From G963663525 sp963663525 (GTDB lineage Bacteria; Myxococcota_A; SURF-8; G963663525): 64,000 nt of DNA. The stretch spans positions 682,001-746,000 of the forward strand of contig CAXXHC010000004.1 in NCBI GenBank assembly GCA_963663525.2, given 5' to 3'. The notes under the pieces were generated by a model, which had not been told where the DNA came from, ran no database searches, and saw nothing but the letters and a program-made list of their open reading frames with translations. Shown here piece by piece: positions 1 through 17,271 of this stretch. The translations under genes and the position numbers were made by a program. The stretch's first letter is position 1; each line of letters starts with the position of its first letter.

Positions 1-8450
<8,450 letters not shown>

Positions 8451-8510
8451 AAGAATTAGGAAGGGATGCTATTCGTCCGGCAGGTAGAACATAGTATCTA
8501 TTCAATGTGC

Positions 8511-8579
8511 GTCATTCCCGTGCAGACAGGATTTCATAGCAATATCAAGCATGTGTACCCTCGCTTTTTCGAGGATGAC
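8511..8579 (+). repeat. Dispersed palindromic repeat family A, copy 1 (diverged)
   Basis: Starts GTCATTCCCG and ends GAGGATGAC, with the core AGCAATATCAAGCA shared with the copy at 20817-20885. The outer arms are complementary (GTCAT...ATGAC). This is a REP-like intergenic element. Confidence 0.75.
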
Positions 8580-8627
8580 ACACGTCTATTCGTGGATACG
8601 TGGATAGAACTTCATCAACAGGCTGAT

Positions 8628-8660
8628 CCGGAGCGTATCCCGCTCCGGGTTTTTCTTTTT
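8628..8660 (+). terminator. Rho-independent terminator of the giant surface protein gene
   Basis: A perfect 8-bp stem CCGGAGCG / CGCTCCGG with a 5-nt loop, followed by a T-rich tract GTTTTTCTTTTT. Confidence 0.85.
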
Positions 8661-8860
8661 GCGATCTTGAACCTACGTTTCCCAACTGCCTAAAAAAAAA
8701 CGGATTTCGTGCGAGAGTTGCGATTTCCTTCCGTTTGCATTCGTCTCGAAACGTAGAAATGGGCAAGAAACTGGAAATTCTAGCGTTTTTCCTCTAAAAT
8801 TGATGGGTTTCTCAGAGTACCTACTTGTTTATCGGCGAGTTTCGACCGCGAGCAACCGGA

Positions 8861-11800
8861 ATGGCCAGACGAAAAATACTGCTGATCGACTCCGACAAGG
8901 ATTTTGCAGAAGCCTTCAAACGGCATTTCGAACCGTTGTCGGTCGAATTTGAACAGTTTCCGTCGGGAGACAGGGGGATCTCGCGATATCAGCAGTGGAA
9001 ACCGGACGTAGTGATTATCGGCGTCGAGTTGACCGACACCAACGGTTTCAACCTCTTCGAAATGATTAAATCCATTCAGGATGCACCTGGGTTCATCGTG
9101 ATGGTCGGCAATAAAAATCATGCCGGGTCGTTCAAAGAGCACGAAAAACTTCCCCGGCACGCCGATCTCTACGCCACGAAACCTATTGAATTGAATCAGT
9201 TTCAAAACCGGATGGCCGTCCACCTGAAGTGGGTGCCGATGGCCGTTGCCGCAGAATCGGTGCCCCCCGTTTCCACGCCGTCGGCCAAAGAGTCTTCGAT
9301 TCCACTGGAGCCTCCTCCAGAGCTTAAGGAGTCGGAATCCGAACCGGCGCTGGCGTCCTCTACCCCCAAAACCTCGAAAAAGAAAAGTCAGGTACTTCAA
9401 CAACTTCGCCGGGAGTTGGCCGAAACCTACATTGAAAAAAGCGGTCTGGAAACGAGACTTCAAGAGGTCGAGCAACAAAAAACCTCCTTGCAGAACGAAC
9501 TCGAGGAAACGAAGTTCGAACTGAAGAAGGCGTCGTTCAAAGTCGAAACCTTGAGTCAGGATCTCGAACGCCTGCGCAAAACGGTGGCGATTCGTGGAGA
9601 GGAGTCACCCCAGCGCCTGGAAAAACTTCAGGAATTGCAAGAAAAGGTGGAGTCGATCCGTTCCTCCCGCGAGGAAGACTCCCAGCGTCTCGAAGTCAAG
9701 CTCAAGCAGAGGGAAGAGGAACTGGCCATTCTTCGGCAAAACGCCTCCGAAATGCTCGAAGAAGCGCAAAACGAGAAAAAGAATCTCGAAAAGAAGCTGG
9801 AGGAAGTTCGAAGGAGCGCCGACGAGAGAGCCAAGCTCCTCCACGAAGAGTTTGAAGACCAAAAACGCGAGATCGAAGAGAGCCGGGAAGAAGTCCAGAT
9901 CGAACTGGCAGCGGAACTGGAAAAGACCAAGGAATCGCTGGCGAAAAAGGAACTCGAACTGGCCTCGCTCAAGGACGAATACGAGCGCAGGTTCGAAGAC
10001 CTGGAACTTTCCCTTCTTTCCTCGCGTGAAGACCTTGTTGAAGCCAGGGAAGAAACGGGGATATTGCGCGAAACCCTAGCCGATCGCGACGCGGACTTTG
10101 CCAAACATCGGGAACGTTTCGAAAAAAATCTTTCTGAGTACGCCGTTAAAAACCAGGAACTTGAAGAGGAATTGGCGGAACTCAAGCTCGAAAACGTCAT
10201 CGCGCAGGAAGAGATATCCGAACAGAGCCGGAAACTGAAGCTTGAAAACGCGGAATTGCAGGAAAAGCTTCTAAAAGAAAAGCTTCACACCGAACAGGAA
10301 ACCGCTCGACACGAAAAAGAGCTTGAAAATCTCCAAAAACGACTTGAGGAAGAAGAACATAATCATCAGGAGACCCAGCGAGGATTCCAGGAAGAACGTC
10401 AAACCCTGGAACAAAAGCTGCAAACTCTTCAAAAAGAGCACGATGACGCTCTTGCCACCGCGCAGGAGGCGTCGAAGTCTCTGGAATCACAGCTTTCGGA
10501 GCGATCTTCCGCGCTGGACGCGAAAGACTCAGAGCTTGCGGAGTTGCGAGAGACGTTGGAGGAGCGCGACGCCGCTTTGGCCACCGCGCAGGAGGCGTCG
10601 AAGTCCCTGGAATCACAGCTTTCGGAGCGATCTTCGGCGCTGGACGCGAAAGACTCAGAACTTGCTGAGTTGCGAGAGACGTTGCAGGAGCGTGACGCCG
10701 CTCTTGCCACCGCGCAGGAGGCTTCGAAGTCTCTGGAATCACAGCTTTCGGAGCGATCTTCGGCGCTGGATGCGAAAGACTCCGAACTTGCAGAGTTGCG
10801 AGAGACGTTGCAGGAACGTGACGCCGCCTTGGCCACCGCGCAGGAGGCTTCGAAGTCCCTGGAATCGCAGCTTTCGGAGCGAAGCTCTGCGCTGGATGTG
10901 AAAGACTCAGAGCTTGCAGAGTTGCGAGAGACGTTGCAGGAGCGCAACGCCGCTTTGGCCACCGCGCAGGAGGCTTCGAAGTCTCTGGAATCACAGCTTT
11001 CGGAGCGATCCTCGGCGCTGGACGCGAAAGACTCAGAGCTTGCGGAGTTGCGTGAGACGTTGCAGGAGCGCGACGCCGCCTTGGGTGCTGCTCAGGATGC
11101 TTCTAAGTCTCTGGAATCACAGCTTTCGGAGCGATCCTCGGCGCTTGATGCAAAAGACTCCGAACTTGCGGAGTTGCGTGAGACGTTGGAGGAGCGCGAC
11201 CAAATCCTGGCTGCTGCGAAAATGGAGGCGAAAGAACTTCAGATTCAATTCGCGGAACAGCTTTCCGTTTTTGAAAGAAAAACGTCGGAATTTGTCGAGC
11301 GTGAGACCGCATTGCAGGATGAAATCCAGGCTGGACGTTCCGAGGCGGAAAGCCTGCAACTCCAATTGGCCGAGCGAACCGCCGCGTTGGAAGCGACGTG
11401 CACGCAGTTGGAGGAATCTCAGGAGGGGCAACGTCGTCTGGGAGACGAATTGGAGGCGGCAAGGCAAAGGCTCGAAGATTTTGCAAACCGATTGCAAGAA
11501 CGTGAGCTCGCACATGACGAGGTTCGGGCGACACTTGCCGAGACGCAGGCGCAATTCGAGGAAGAACGGACATCCGCTCGTGAAAAGCTGGCCGAAGCCG
11601 AACGACACGCGGCGGCTTTGGAGGAGGGCAAGACCGAACTCCAGAGTTCGATTCAGGAGCAGGCCAAGGCTTTCGAACTCAGGCGTCAGGAATGGGAAGC
11701 TGAAAACGAACAACAGCGGAAGATGATCGACGAATTGAGCCAGAAGCTCGCCGATCGCTCCGAGGAGTTTTCCCGCTTCCGGAAAAAATCTCAGACGGAG

Positions 11801-14365
11801 ACTCAGGATCTCGAAACCCGGCTGGAACAGCGGGAAAAAGAACTGGAGTCTTCGTTGGAGCAACAAACTCAGCTCGCCAACGACATCGCGAACCAAAAAG
11901 AAGATTTCGAACGTCAACTTACCGAGAGCCGAGAAGATTTTGAGCACCAACTCGCCGAAAGCCGTGAAGGCTTCGAGCTTCAACTTTCCGAAAGCCGTGA
12001 AGACTTCGAGCGCCAGCTAGCTGAAACCCGTGAAGAATCGGAGCGCGAACTGGCAGAGCGCCTTAAGGAATTGGAATCTGTTCGCGAGGAAGTTTCCGAA
12101 AAGACGCATGAAATCGAGATGTTGCGTGCGTCATCGTCGGATGAAAGCTCCGCGCTGCAAGAAAAACTAGCCGCCGAGGAGCAAGCCCGAAGCGAGGCAT
12201 CCGAGGCGTTGGAAGAGGCGCGGCGGGAACTGGAATCCGCCCGACAGGAATTTGAAACGCGGCGTGAAGGCTTCGAGCTTCAACTTGCCGAAAGCCGTGA
12301 GGACTTCGAGCGCCAGTTAGCCGAAAGCCGTGAGGAATCGGAGCGCGAACTTGCGGAGCGCCGTAAGGAGTTGGAGGCCGTCCGGGAGGAAGTTTCCGAA
12401 AAGGCTCATGAAATCGATACGTTACGGGCGTCTTTGTCGAAAGAAAGCTCCGCGCTGCAAGAAAAACTAGCCGCCGAGGAACAAGCCCGGAGCGAGGCAT
12501 CCGAGGCGTTGGAAGAGGCGCGGCGGGAACTGGAATCCGCCCGACAGGAGTTTGAATCACAGCGTGAGGACTTCGAGCGCCAGCTAACTGAGAGCCGTGA
12601 AGAATCGGAGCGCGAACTGGCAGAGCGCCTTAAGGAATTGGAATCTGTTCGCGAGGAAGTTTCCGAAAAGACGCATGAAATCGAGATGTTGCGTGCGTCA
12701 TCGTCGGATGAAAGCGCCGCGCTGCAAGAAAAACTAGCCGCCGAGGCACAAGCCCGGAACGAGGCGTCCGAGGCGTTGGAAGAGGCACGGCGGGAAATGG
12801 AATCCGCCCGACAGGAGTTTGAAACGCAGCGTGAAGGCTTCGAGCGTCAACTCGCCGAAAGCCGTGAGGAATCGGAGCGCGAACTAGCGGAGCGCCGTAA
12901 GGAATTGGAATCTGTTCGCGAGGAAGTTTCCGAAAAGGCTCATGAAATCGAGGCGTTGCGTGCGTCTTCTTCGGATGAAAGCGCCGCGCTGCAAGAAAAG
13001 CTGGCCGCCGAGGTACAAGCCCGAAGCGAGGCGTCCGAGGCGTTGGAAGAGGCACGGCGGGAACTGGAATCCGCCCGACAGGAGTTTGAAACGCAGCGTG
13101 AGGACTTCGCGCGCCAGTTAGCCGAAAGCCGTGAGGAGTCAGAGCGCGAACTCGCGGAGCGTCGCAAGGAATTGGAGACCGTCCGGGAGGAAGTTTCCGA
13201 AAAAGCGCATGAAATCGAGACGTTGCGGGCTTCTTCTTCGGATGAAAGCGCCGCGCTGCAAGAAAAGCTGGCCGCCGAGGAGCAAGCCCGAAGCGAGGCA
13301 TCCGAGGCGTTGGAAGAAGCACGGCGGGAACTGGAAACACTTCGTGAGAAAACCCGGCAGGATGAGGAAAACCAGCAGCAGGAAAGTCGTCTTCAGCAGG
13401 AACGTATCGACGGATTGAACCAAACGATACTCGATCTCAATCAGCGTTTGCAGGAAAACGAAACCAAGCTGCAGGAGATCGTCGCGGGTGCGTCGAAGGA
13501 TCAAAAAGCGTTGCGCGAACAACTCAAGGCCAATGAGGAAGAGTTGCAGCCGCTTCGCGAAGAACGGGCGCAAAGCGTAAAACTGCGGGAAGAGTTGGAA
13601 AGCCGGGAAAGTCTTGTGGCGAAGCTCGAAAAAGACATATCCGAGTTGCAAGATTTCATCAAAGAACATGAAAAAACGAACGAAACCGCGAAAAAACATT
13701 ACGATTCCTTGGAAAAAGAACTGCGTGCGTTGGAGAAACAGCAGCGCCTGAGTGAAAAAGTCGCGCGGGAAGCCGAGGAGTTGCGCGAACGGCTGGAGCA
13801 GAAAGAACGGGCCATTCTCGATCTCCAAACCGATGTCACCGACGCGCGCCAGCGGCATGAGGATCTCGAAAAAGCGAATGCAACCCTGGAAAAAAGGGTG
13901 GAAGAGGTTTCGAAAGAAGCCCAAGCGGGAAGTTCCAAGGATAACGGCCTGATGGAAAAGCTCGAACGGGCCGTTCGCGAAGGCGACGAATACAAAACGC
14001 GTCTGCAAGCCAAATCGGATGAGGTGGAAAAATACCGGCGTCGCCTGGAAGAACTCGAAAAGCTTTCGGCTCAGATCGCCAAAAAGCAAAGCGACCAGAT
14101 CGGCGAGCTTTCGGAGGAGTTGGAACAACTTCGCAAGCAGCGTAGTAAAGAAAAGCGAGTCGCCAAACACGATGTATCGATTTCAATGCAGAGCGATAAC
14201 GAGGATCTTTCCTCCGCCATGTACGACGCGGACTTGAAAACGAAGATGTACCATTCTCTCCATCGCGAACACCTGACCCTGAAAACGAAATTCCTGCGCT
14301 CCGAGAAAAAAATCTCGGCCCTACAGGCCTTGCTCGCACGCCATGGCATCCGCTACGACCATTGA
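8861..14365 (+). CDS. AglZ/FrzS-like pseudo-receiver with giant coiled-coil tail
   Basis: 1834 residues from ATG 8861; a TTG twelve codons earlier is less likely because the receiver fold begins at MARRKILLID. Residues 1-120 form a response-regulator receiver (acidic D10/D12, Lys107 in YATKPI). However, the phosphoacceptor Asp is replaced by Gly (IIGVEL, about residue 54) and the Thr/Ser switch by Gly (MVGNKN), so it is probably not phosphorylated. A Pro/Ser-rich linker (about 125-180) is followed by about 1600 residues of Glu/Lys/Arg/Gln-rich heptads. Myxobacterial AglZ and FrzS share this pseudo-receiver plus coiled-coil design and act in polarity and gliding, so a cytoplasmic scaffold is likely. 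Its role here is inferred. An LptA-like gene follows 45 bp downstream. Confidence 0.85.
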   Translation: MARRKILLIDSDKDFAEAFKRHFEPLSVEFEQFPSGDRGISRYQQWKPDVVIIGVELTDTNGFNLFEMIKSIQDAPGFIVMVGNKNHAGSFKEHEKLPRHADLYATKPIELNQFQNRMAVHLKWVPMAVAAESVPPVSTPSAKESSIPLEPPPELKESESEPALASSTPKTSKKKSQVLQQLRRELAETYIEKSGLETRLQEVEQQKTSLQNELEETKFELKKASFKVETLSQDLERLRKTVAIRGEESPQRLEKLQELQEKVESIRSSREEDSQRLEVKLKQREEELAILRQNASEMLEEAQNEKKNLEKKLEEVRRSADERAKLLHEEFEDQKREIEESREEVQIELAAELEKTKESLAKKELELASLKDEYERRFEDLELSLLSSREDLVEAREETGILRETLADRDADFAKHRERFEKNLSEYAVKNQELEEELAELKLENVIAQEEISEQSRKLKLENAELQEKLLKEKLHTEQETARHEKELENLQKRLEEEEHNHQETQRGFQEERQTLEQKLQTLQKEHDDALATAQEASKSLESQLSERSSALDAKDSELAELRETLEERDAALATAQEASKSLESQLSERSSALDAKDSELAELRETLQERDAALATAQEASKSLESQLSERSSALDAKDSELAELRETLQERDAALATAQEASKSLESQLSERSSALDVKDSELAELRETLQERNAALATAQEASKSLESQLSERSSALDAKDSELAELRETLQERDAALGAAQDASKSLESQLSERSSALDAKDSELAELRETLEERDQILAAAKMEAKELQIQFAEQLSVFERKTSEFVERETALQDEIQAGRSEAESLQLQLAERTAALEATCTQLEESQEGQRRLGDELEAARQRLEDFANRLQERELAHDEVRATLAETQAQFEEERTSAREKLAEAERHAAALEEGKTELQSSIQEQAKAFELRRQEWEAENEQQRKMIDELSQKLADRSEEFSRFRKKSQTETQDLETRLEQREKELESSLEQQTQLANDIANQKEDFERQLTESREDFEHQLAESREGFELQLSESREDFERQLAETREESERELAERLKELESVREEVSEKTHEIEMLRASSSDESSALQEKLAAEEQARSEASEALEEARRELESARQEFETRREGFELQLAESREDFERQLAESREESERELAERRKELEAVREEVSEKAHEIDTLRASLSKESSALQEKLAAEEQARSEASEALEEARRELESARQEFESQREDFERQLTESREESERELAERLKELESVREEVSEKTHEIEMLRASSSDESAALQEKLAAEAQARNEASEALEEARREMESARQEFETQREGFERQLAESREESERELAERRKELESVREEVSEKAHEIEALRASSSDESAALQEKLAAEVQARSEASEALEEARRELESARQEFETQREDFARQLAESREESERELAERRKELETVREEVSEKAHEIETLRASSSDESAALQEKLAAEEQARSEASEALEEARRELETLREKTRQDEENQQQESRLQQERIDGLNQTILDLNQRLQENETKLQEIVAGASKDQKALREQLKANEEELQPLREERAQSVKLREELESRESLVAKLEKDISELQDFIKEHEKTNETAKKHYDSLEKELRALEKQQRLSEKVAREAEELRERLEQKERAILDLQTDVTDARQRHEDLEKANATLEKRVEEVSKEAQAGSSKDNGLMEKLERAVREGDEYKTRLQAKSDEVEKYRRRLEELEKLSAQIAKKQSDQIGELSEELEQLRKQRSKEKRVAKHDVSISMQSDNEDLSSAMYDADLKTKMYHSLHREHLTLKTKFLRSEKKISALQALLARHGIRYDH
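10440..11210 (+). repeat. 126-bp tandem repeat (42-residue coiled-coil unit), about 6 copies
   Basis: Units begin near 10454, 10580, 10706, 10832, 10958 and 11084, exactly 126 bp apart. Each encodes the same 42-residue heptad block (ASKSLESQLSERSSALD...). The high DNA identity suggests recent expansion or gene conversion. Confidence 0.9.
11895..13345 (+). repeat. 267-bp tandem repeat (89-residue coiled-coil unit), about 5 copies
   Basis: The LRASSSDES motif recurs at about 12121, 12421, 12688, 12955 and 13222. Three spacings are exactly 267 bp (89 residues). The first is 300 bp because of an extra 11-residue ESREDFERQLA-like insert. Confidence 0.88.
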
Positions 14366-14410
14366 TGCAGAAATTTCCCGCCCCAAACCGATTGTAAACG
14401 AGAGAAAAAC

Positions 14411-14920
14411 GTGACGATTTTTCTGACGATATTTGCCTTGATGATCGGGGCTTCCCCGAATTTGAATGGATTCCGACTCGAACTGCCGGATTTCATCCAG
14501 AGCGGCGCGGCAGTGGCCATCGAAAGCGATGAAGTCGTCTGGCAGGCTAAAGGCGGAGGGGTTCGTTTCGAAGGTCACGTGCGTTTGCAACAGGGGGATT
14601 TTTCCCTTACATGCACGAGACTTACGGTTGTCACGGGGGAAGACGGAGGCGTTCTGCGCGTGGAGGCGGTCGGGGAAGTCGCGCTTCGTCGAAATCATTG
14701 GAAAGCCTCGGCACAACGGGCCGATTTCGATATTGCACGCTCCAATCTACGCTTGTCCGGCGAGCCCGAAATGCACCGGAAAGGGCAGGTGCTTAGCGGT
14801 CGGGAAATCGTGATCGACATGAAAAACGACACCGTCCGAGCAACCGGAGCGAAAGCGGTGTTTCAACTCGACGAATTGAAGAACTCTTCGTCCGAATCCG
14901 CCGAAACGAAAAAGCCTTAA
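14411..14920 (+). CDS. LptA/OstA-like periplasmic LPS-transport protein
   Basis: 169 residues from GTG 14411 with a purine-rich site (AGAGAAA) before it. A short hydrophobic N-terminus (TIFLTIFALMIG) is followed by alternating beta strands typical of the LptA/OstA jellyroll (VVWQAKGGGVRFEGHV, ADFDIARSNLRLSGEP, GREIVIDMKNDTVRATGA). LptA forms the periplasmic bridge carrying LPS to the outer membrane. Nearby genes for a lipid A acyltransferase and two glycosyltransferases fit this role. It could instead be another OstA-domain protein such as LptC. The stop codon TAA lies inside the TTAA target duplication of the adjacent repeat element. Confidence 0.75.
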   Translation: MTIFLTIFALMIGASPNLNGFRLELPDFIQSGAAVAIESDEVVWQAKGGGVRFEGHVRLQQGDFSLTCTRLTVVTGEDGGVLRVEAVGEVALRRNHWKASAQRADFDIARSNLRLSGEPEMHRKGQVLSGREIVIDMKNDTVRATGAKAVFQLDELKNSSSESAETKKP

Positions 14921-15093
14921 CCCGAAAAATTCATAAAAACCGTAGCGAGACGCAGAAAACCGAAGGTATTTCAAGAAGTTGGAGCGATTTTCACCCGCAG
15001 GCAGACTGAACAGTCTGTCGAGGATGAAAATCGTGAAACGAGAGAAAGATCGAGAGTTTTCAAGTCGCAACAGGTTTTCAGGAATTTTCCGGG
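14921..15093. mobile_element. 173-bp MITE-like element, copy 1, in TTAA
   Basis: Terminal inverted repeats CCCGAAAAATTCAT / GGAATTTTCCGGG (better preserved in copy 2). TTAA duplications flank it at 14917-14920 and 15094-15097. It is nearly identical, in reverse orientation, to 30528-30701. It has no coding capacity, so it must be mobilised in trans. It separates the convergent LptA-like and LpxL-like genes, and both of their stop codons fall in the TTAA copies. Confidence 0.85.
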
Positions 15094-15972
15094 TTAACTC
15101 CAGCGCGAATGAAACCAGACCCATTGTTCGGGATGTCTGCGGATGGCTCGTTCCAGGAGCTTTGTGGCGTCGTGCGTCGTGCGGCGGAGGTCTTCGGACG
15201 CCATGGATGGAATTTCCAGCGGTTTGGCGGCGTGCACCACGTGGCGGTTTTCGCAGTGTTCGATCCAACAGACCACCATCGGACAATGATACTTTGCGGT
15301 CAGTGCCGCCGCGCCGCTTGGCGTGGACGCCGGGAGCGAAAAGAACGGCACTTTTACCGAAGCGACGGAGGTGCTTTGATCGATCAACACCGCCACAATT
15401 CCGTTTTGTCTCAGGATTTCCCTTGTTTTTTCGGCGTGTTGAGGTTCGTTGCGAGCGATGCACTTCATTCCGTGGCGTTCGCGCGAATCGACGATCAGGC
15501 GATCCACGGCGGGATCGTAACTGGGTTTGTAAAATGTTCCACAGGGAGAAAATTTCGCAGCGACAGCCGCCGAGAGCAATTCCCAGTTGCCGATATGCCC
15601 CGTAACGAGAATTGCTCCGTGCTTATGTGAAAGCGCTTGGGCGAATGCTTCGAGAGCCTCTTTCGTCCACTCCACACGGTTTAGCATTTCTTCGGGCCGT
15701 CTTACCAATTCCAGCGTTTCGAGCAGCGAGTGCGCCAGGTGAAGGGAAATATCACGAACGATATCAACGCTTTGCCGGTGCGTGGCTCCCAGCGCGAGAC
15801 GAAGCTGAGTTCGTGCGAGGCGGGTTTCTTTCCGGGCCAGTTGTCGTGCAAGCCATGCCACTACGACGGCAAGCGGTTCGCGCCAGACGTACAGCAGCCT
15901 GTCGTACAGCGCCATGCCCAGCGTAAAAACCCAGGCCAGCACGCGGTTTTTAAATTTTCTCCGGGAAGTCAA
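15094..15972 (-). CDS. LpxL/HtrB-family lipid A acyltransferase
   Basis: 292 residues from TTG 15972, with AAGGA a few bases upstream. The family adds secondary acyl chains to lipid A at the inner membrane. The catalytic HX4E motif is visible as GHIGNWE (His126, Glu131). An N-terminal hydrophobic segment (about 11-45) anchors it, and later blocks include IVAVLIDQSTS, VPFF and the C-terminal PEQWVWFHSRW. Its length is normal for the family (about 290-310). It converges on the LptA-like gene. It could act on another acyl acceptor, but the LPS context favours lipid A. Confidence 0.88.
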   Translation of the reverse strand: MTSRRKFKNRVLAWVFTLGMALYDRLLYVWREPLAVVVAWLARQLARKETRLARTQLRLALGATHRQSVDIVRDISLHLAHSLLETLELVRRPEEMLNRVEWTKEALEAFAQALSHKHGAILVTGHIGNWELLSAAVAAKFSPCGTFYKPSYDPAVDRLIVDSRERHGMKCIARNEPQHAEKTREILRQNGIVAVLIDQSTSVASVKVPFFSLPASTPSGAAALTAKYHCPMVVCWIEHCENRHVVHAAKPLEIPSMASEDLRRTTHDATKLLERAIRRHPEQWVWFHSRWS

Positions 15973-16029
15973 AAAGAATCCTTATGGAAATCGGGCGCAT
16001 CATCAAATGGTGCGACTTTGGAAAATTAT

Positions 16030-16143
16030 CTTTTTTCGTAGTAGCGGCGAGGCGTAAGCCCGCCGTTTTTGCTTTTGAACGTTGCCCCTCCAATCCCTCT
16101 TTTCGGCGGGCTTACGTCTCGCCGCTACAGCCAAGCTACGAAA
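16030..16143. repeat. Palindromic intergenic element with long inverted arms
   Basis: The left arm at 16041-16065 and right arm at 16104-16128 are about 25-bp inverted repeats (GTAGCGGCGAGGCGTAAGCC against its complement, one or two mismatches). Outer CTTTTTTCGTAG / CTACGAAAAG sequences extend the hairpin. It is a single copy here, between the DctP-like and LpxL-like genes, and may act as a terminator or REP element. Confidence 0.8.
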
Positions 16144-16217
16144 AGCTTCAACATTTGGGCTTCTGGGTGGATTTCATGGCCGAAAAGGGTCGAATTTGAT
16201 CGGCAAGGGGTACTCGT

Positions 16218-17255
16218 TCAGGGTTTTCGCTTTTTCCTGACCTCGGCGACGATGCCGAGCATACGCTCCAGCAGGGCTTTGTCGTAAAAACGGCCCGTGT
16301 CGGCCAGTTTGAAACGCATGGCCCGGATCGTCTCGTATACGCCTTTCATGTCGGAGTCCGCCGGAGGCTTCGTAAGGGAAATCCCCATTTTTTTCATCTG
16401 TTTGAGCGCCACGAGGTTCTCGGTTCGCATGTTTTCCGCCAGGCGGCGTACCTTCTCCTGCAGAATCATTTGGAGTTTGGCCTGGTCGGCGGGGGGGATG
16501 CGGTCGAAGATGTCCTTGCGGACGATTATCGCGCCGGTTGGACTGACCAGTTTGATGCCCGCCACCGCCTTTAGATACTCGTGCCACTGCATCGCGATGG
16601 CTCCGTAAGGATTGGAGTAGATCGAGTCGATCAGGCCGGTGCGTAAGCCGTTGAGCACGTCGGGGACGGCGATCGAGCGCGGAGAGATGCCGAACGCTTT
16701 TATCGTTTCGGCGGCCAGTTCGTCTCCCTCCCAGACTCCCAGTTTCAACGTGCGGAAATCCTCAAGCGTGCGAATGGGTTTTTGAGAAAAGAAGTACACG
16801 AAGCCCAAGTCTACAAAGGCAAGCAACTTGTAGCCCTTTTTCTCGAATTCGGCGCTGAAATGGTCGAAAAGGCCGTCTTGCGCGGCGGTGACTTCCTCAG
16901 AGGTTTCGAACACTAGGGGAAGGTCGAGCACGCGCTGCGCCGGAACGATGCGGGCCAGTCCGTTGCCGCTGAAGGCTCCGGCGTGGAGTTGGCGCTGCTC
17001 GATCTTGGCCAGCATTTCCTTCTCGTCGCCCTGCTGTCCTCCGGGATAAAAAAGGAAACCAACCCGCCCCTGGGTCTCCTTTCGGACGGCTTGATCCACT
17101 TCGTGCATGGTATTCATCCAGCCGGTGCCTTCCGGGGCGAGTGTCGAAAAGCGTAGAGTGATGGCCTCGGCGGCGTGTGTCGTGGAAACACCCGGCAGAA
17201 GCAGCAAAAGCGTCAACAGTCCTAAATGAAGCCAGTTCCCAAAAACGTGTTTCAT
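16218..17255 (-). CDS. DctP-family TRAP substrate-binding protein (TPAT P component)
   Basis: 345 residues from ATG 17255, chosen for GGAAGG just upstream and because it begins a clear signal peptide (LGLLTLLLLLPGVSTTHA). Earlier in-frame starts would overlap the upstream gene. The mature protein matches DctP solute receptors: ITLRFSTLAPEGTGW, VGFLFYPGGQQGDE, DVLNGLRTGLIDSIYSNPYG and a helical C-terminus. It binds a small, often anionic or hydrophobic ligand in the periplasm; the ligand cannot be predicted. It sits 16 bp after a TatT-like lipoprotein, the arrangement known from TPAT systems (TP0956/TP0957 of Treponema). No DctQ/DctM permease genes lie in the window. Confidence 0.88.
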   Translation of the reverse strand: MKHVFGNWLHLGLLTLLLLLPGVSTTHAAEAITLRFSTLAPEGTGWMNTMHEVDQAVRKETQGRVGFLFYPGGQQGDEKEMLAKIEQRQLHAGAFSGNGLARIVPAQRVLDLPLVFETSEEVTAAQDGLFDHFSAEFEKKGYKLLAFVDLGFVYFFSQKPIRTLEDFRTLKLGVWEGDELAAETIKAFGISPRSIAVPDVLNGLRTGLIDSIYSNPYGAIAMQWHEYLKAVAGIKLVSPTGAIIVRKDIFDRIPPADQAKLQMILQEKVRRLAENMRTENLVALKQMKKMGISLTKPPADSDMKGVYETIRAMRFKLADTGRFYDKALLERMLGIVAEVRKKRKP

Positions 17256-17271
17256 GCCTTCCATTCCATTC

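Larger units (their letters stand above)
8451..8860. other. Intergenic region, no gene
   Basis: Between the giant surface protein and the coiled-coil protein. It holds a decayed dispersed repeat (8511-8579) and a terminator (8628-8660). The short reading frames here have no ribosome site or recognisable protein. Confidence 0.7.

Noticed and set aside
10440..13345. Regular DNA repeats considered as a CRISPR array
   Set aside because: Units are contiguous, in frame, 126 or 267 bp long, and encode coiled coil; there are no spacers and no cas genes.
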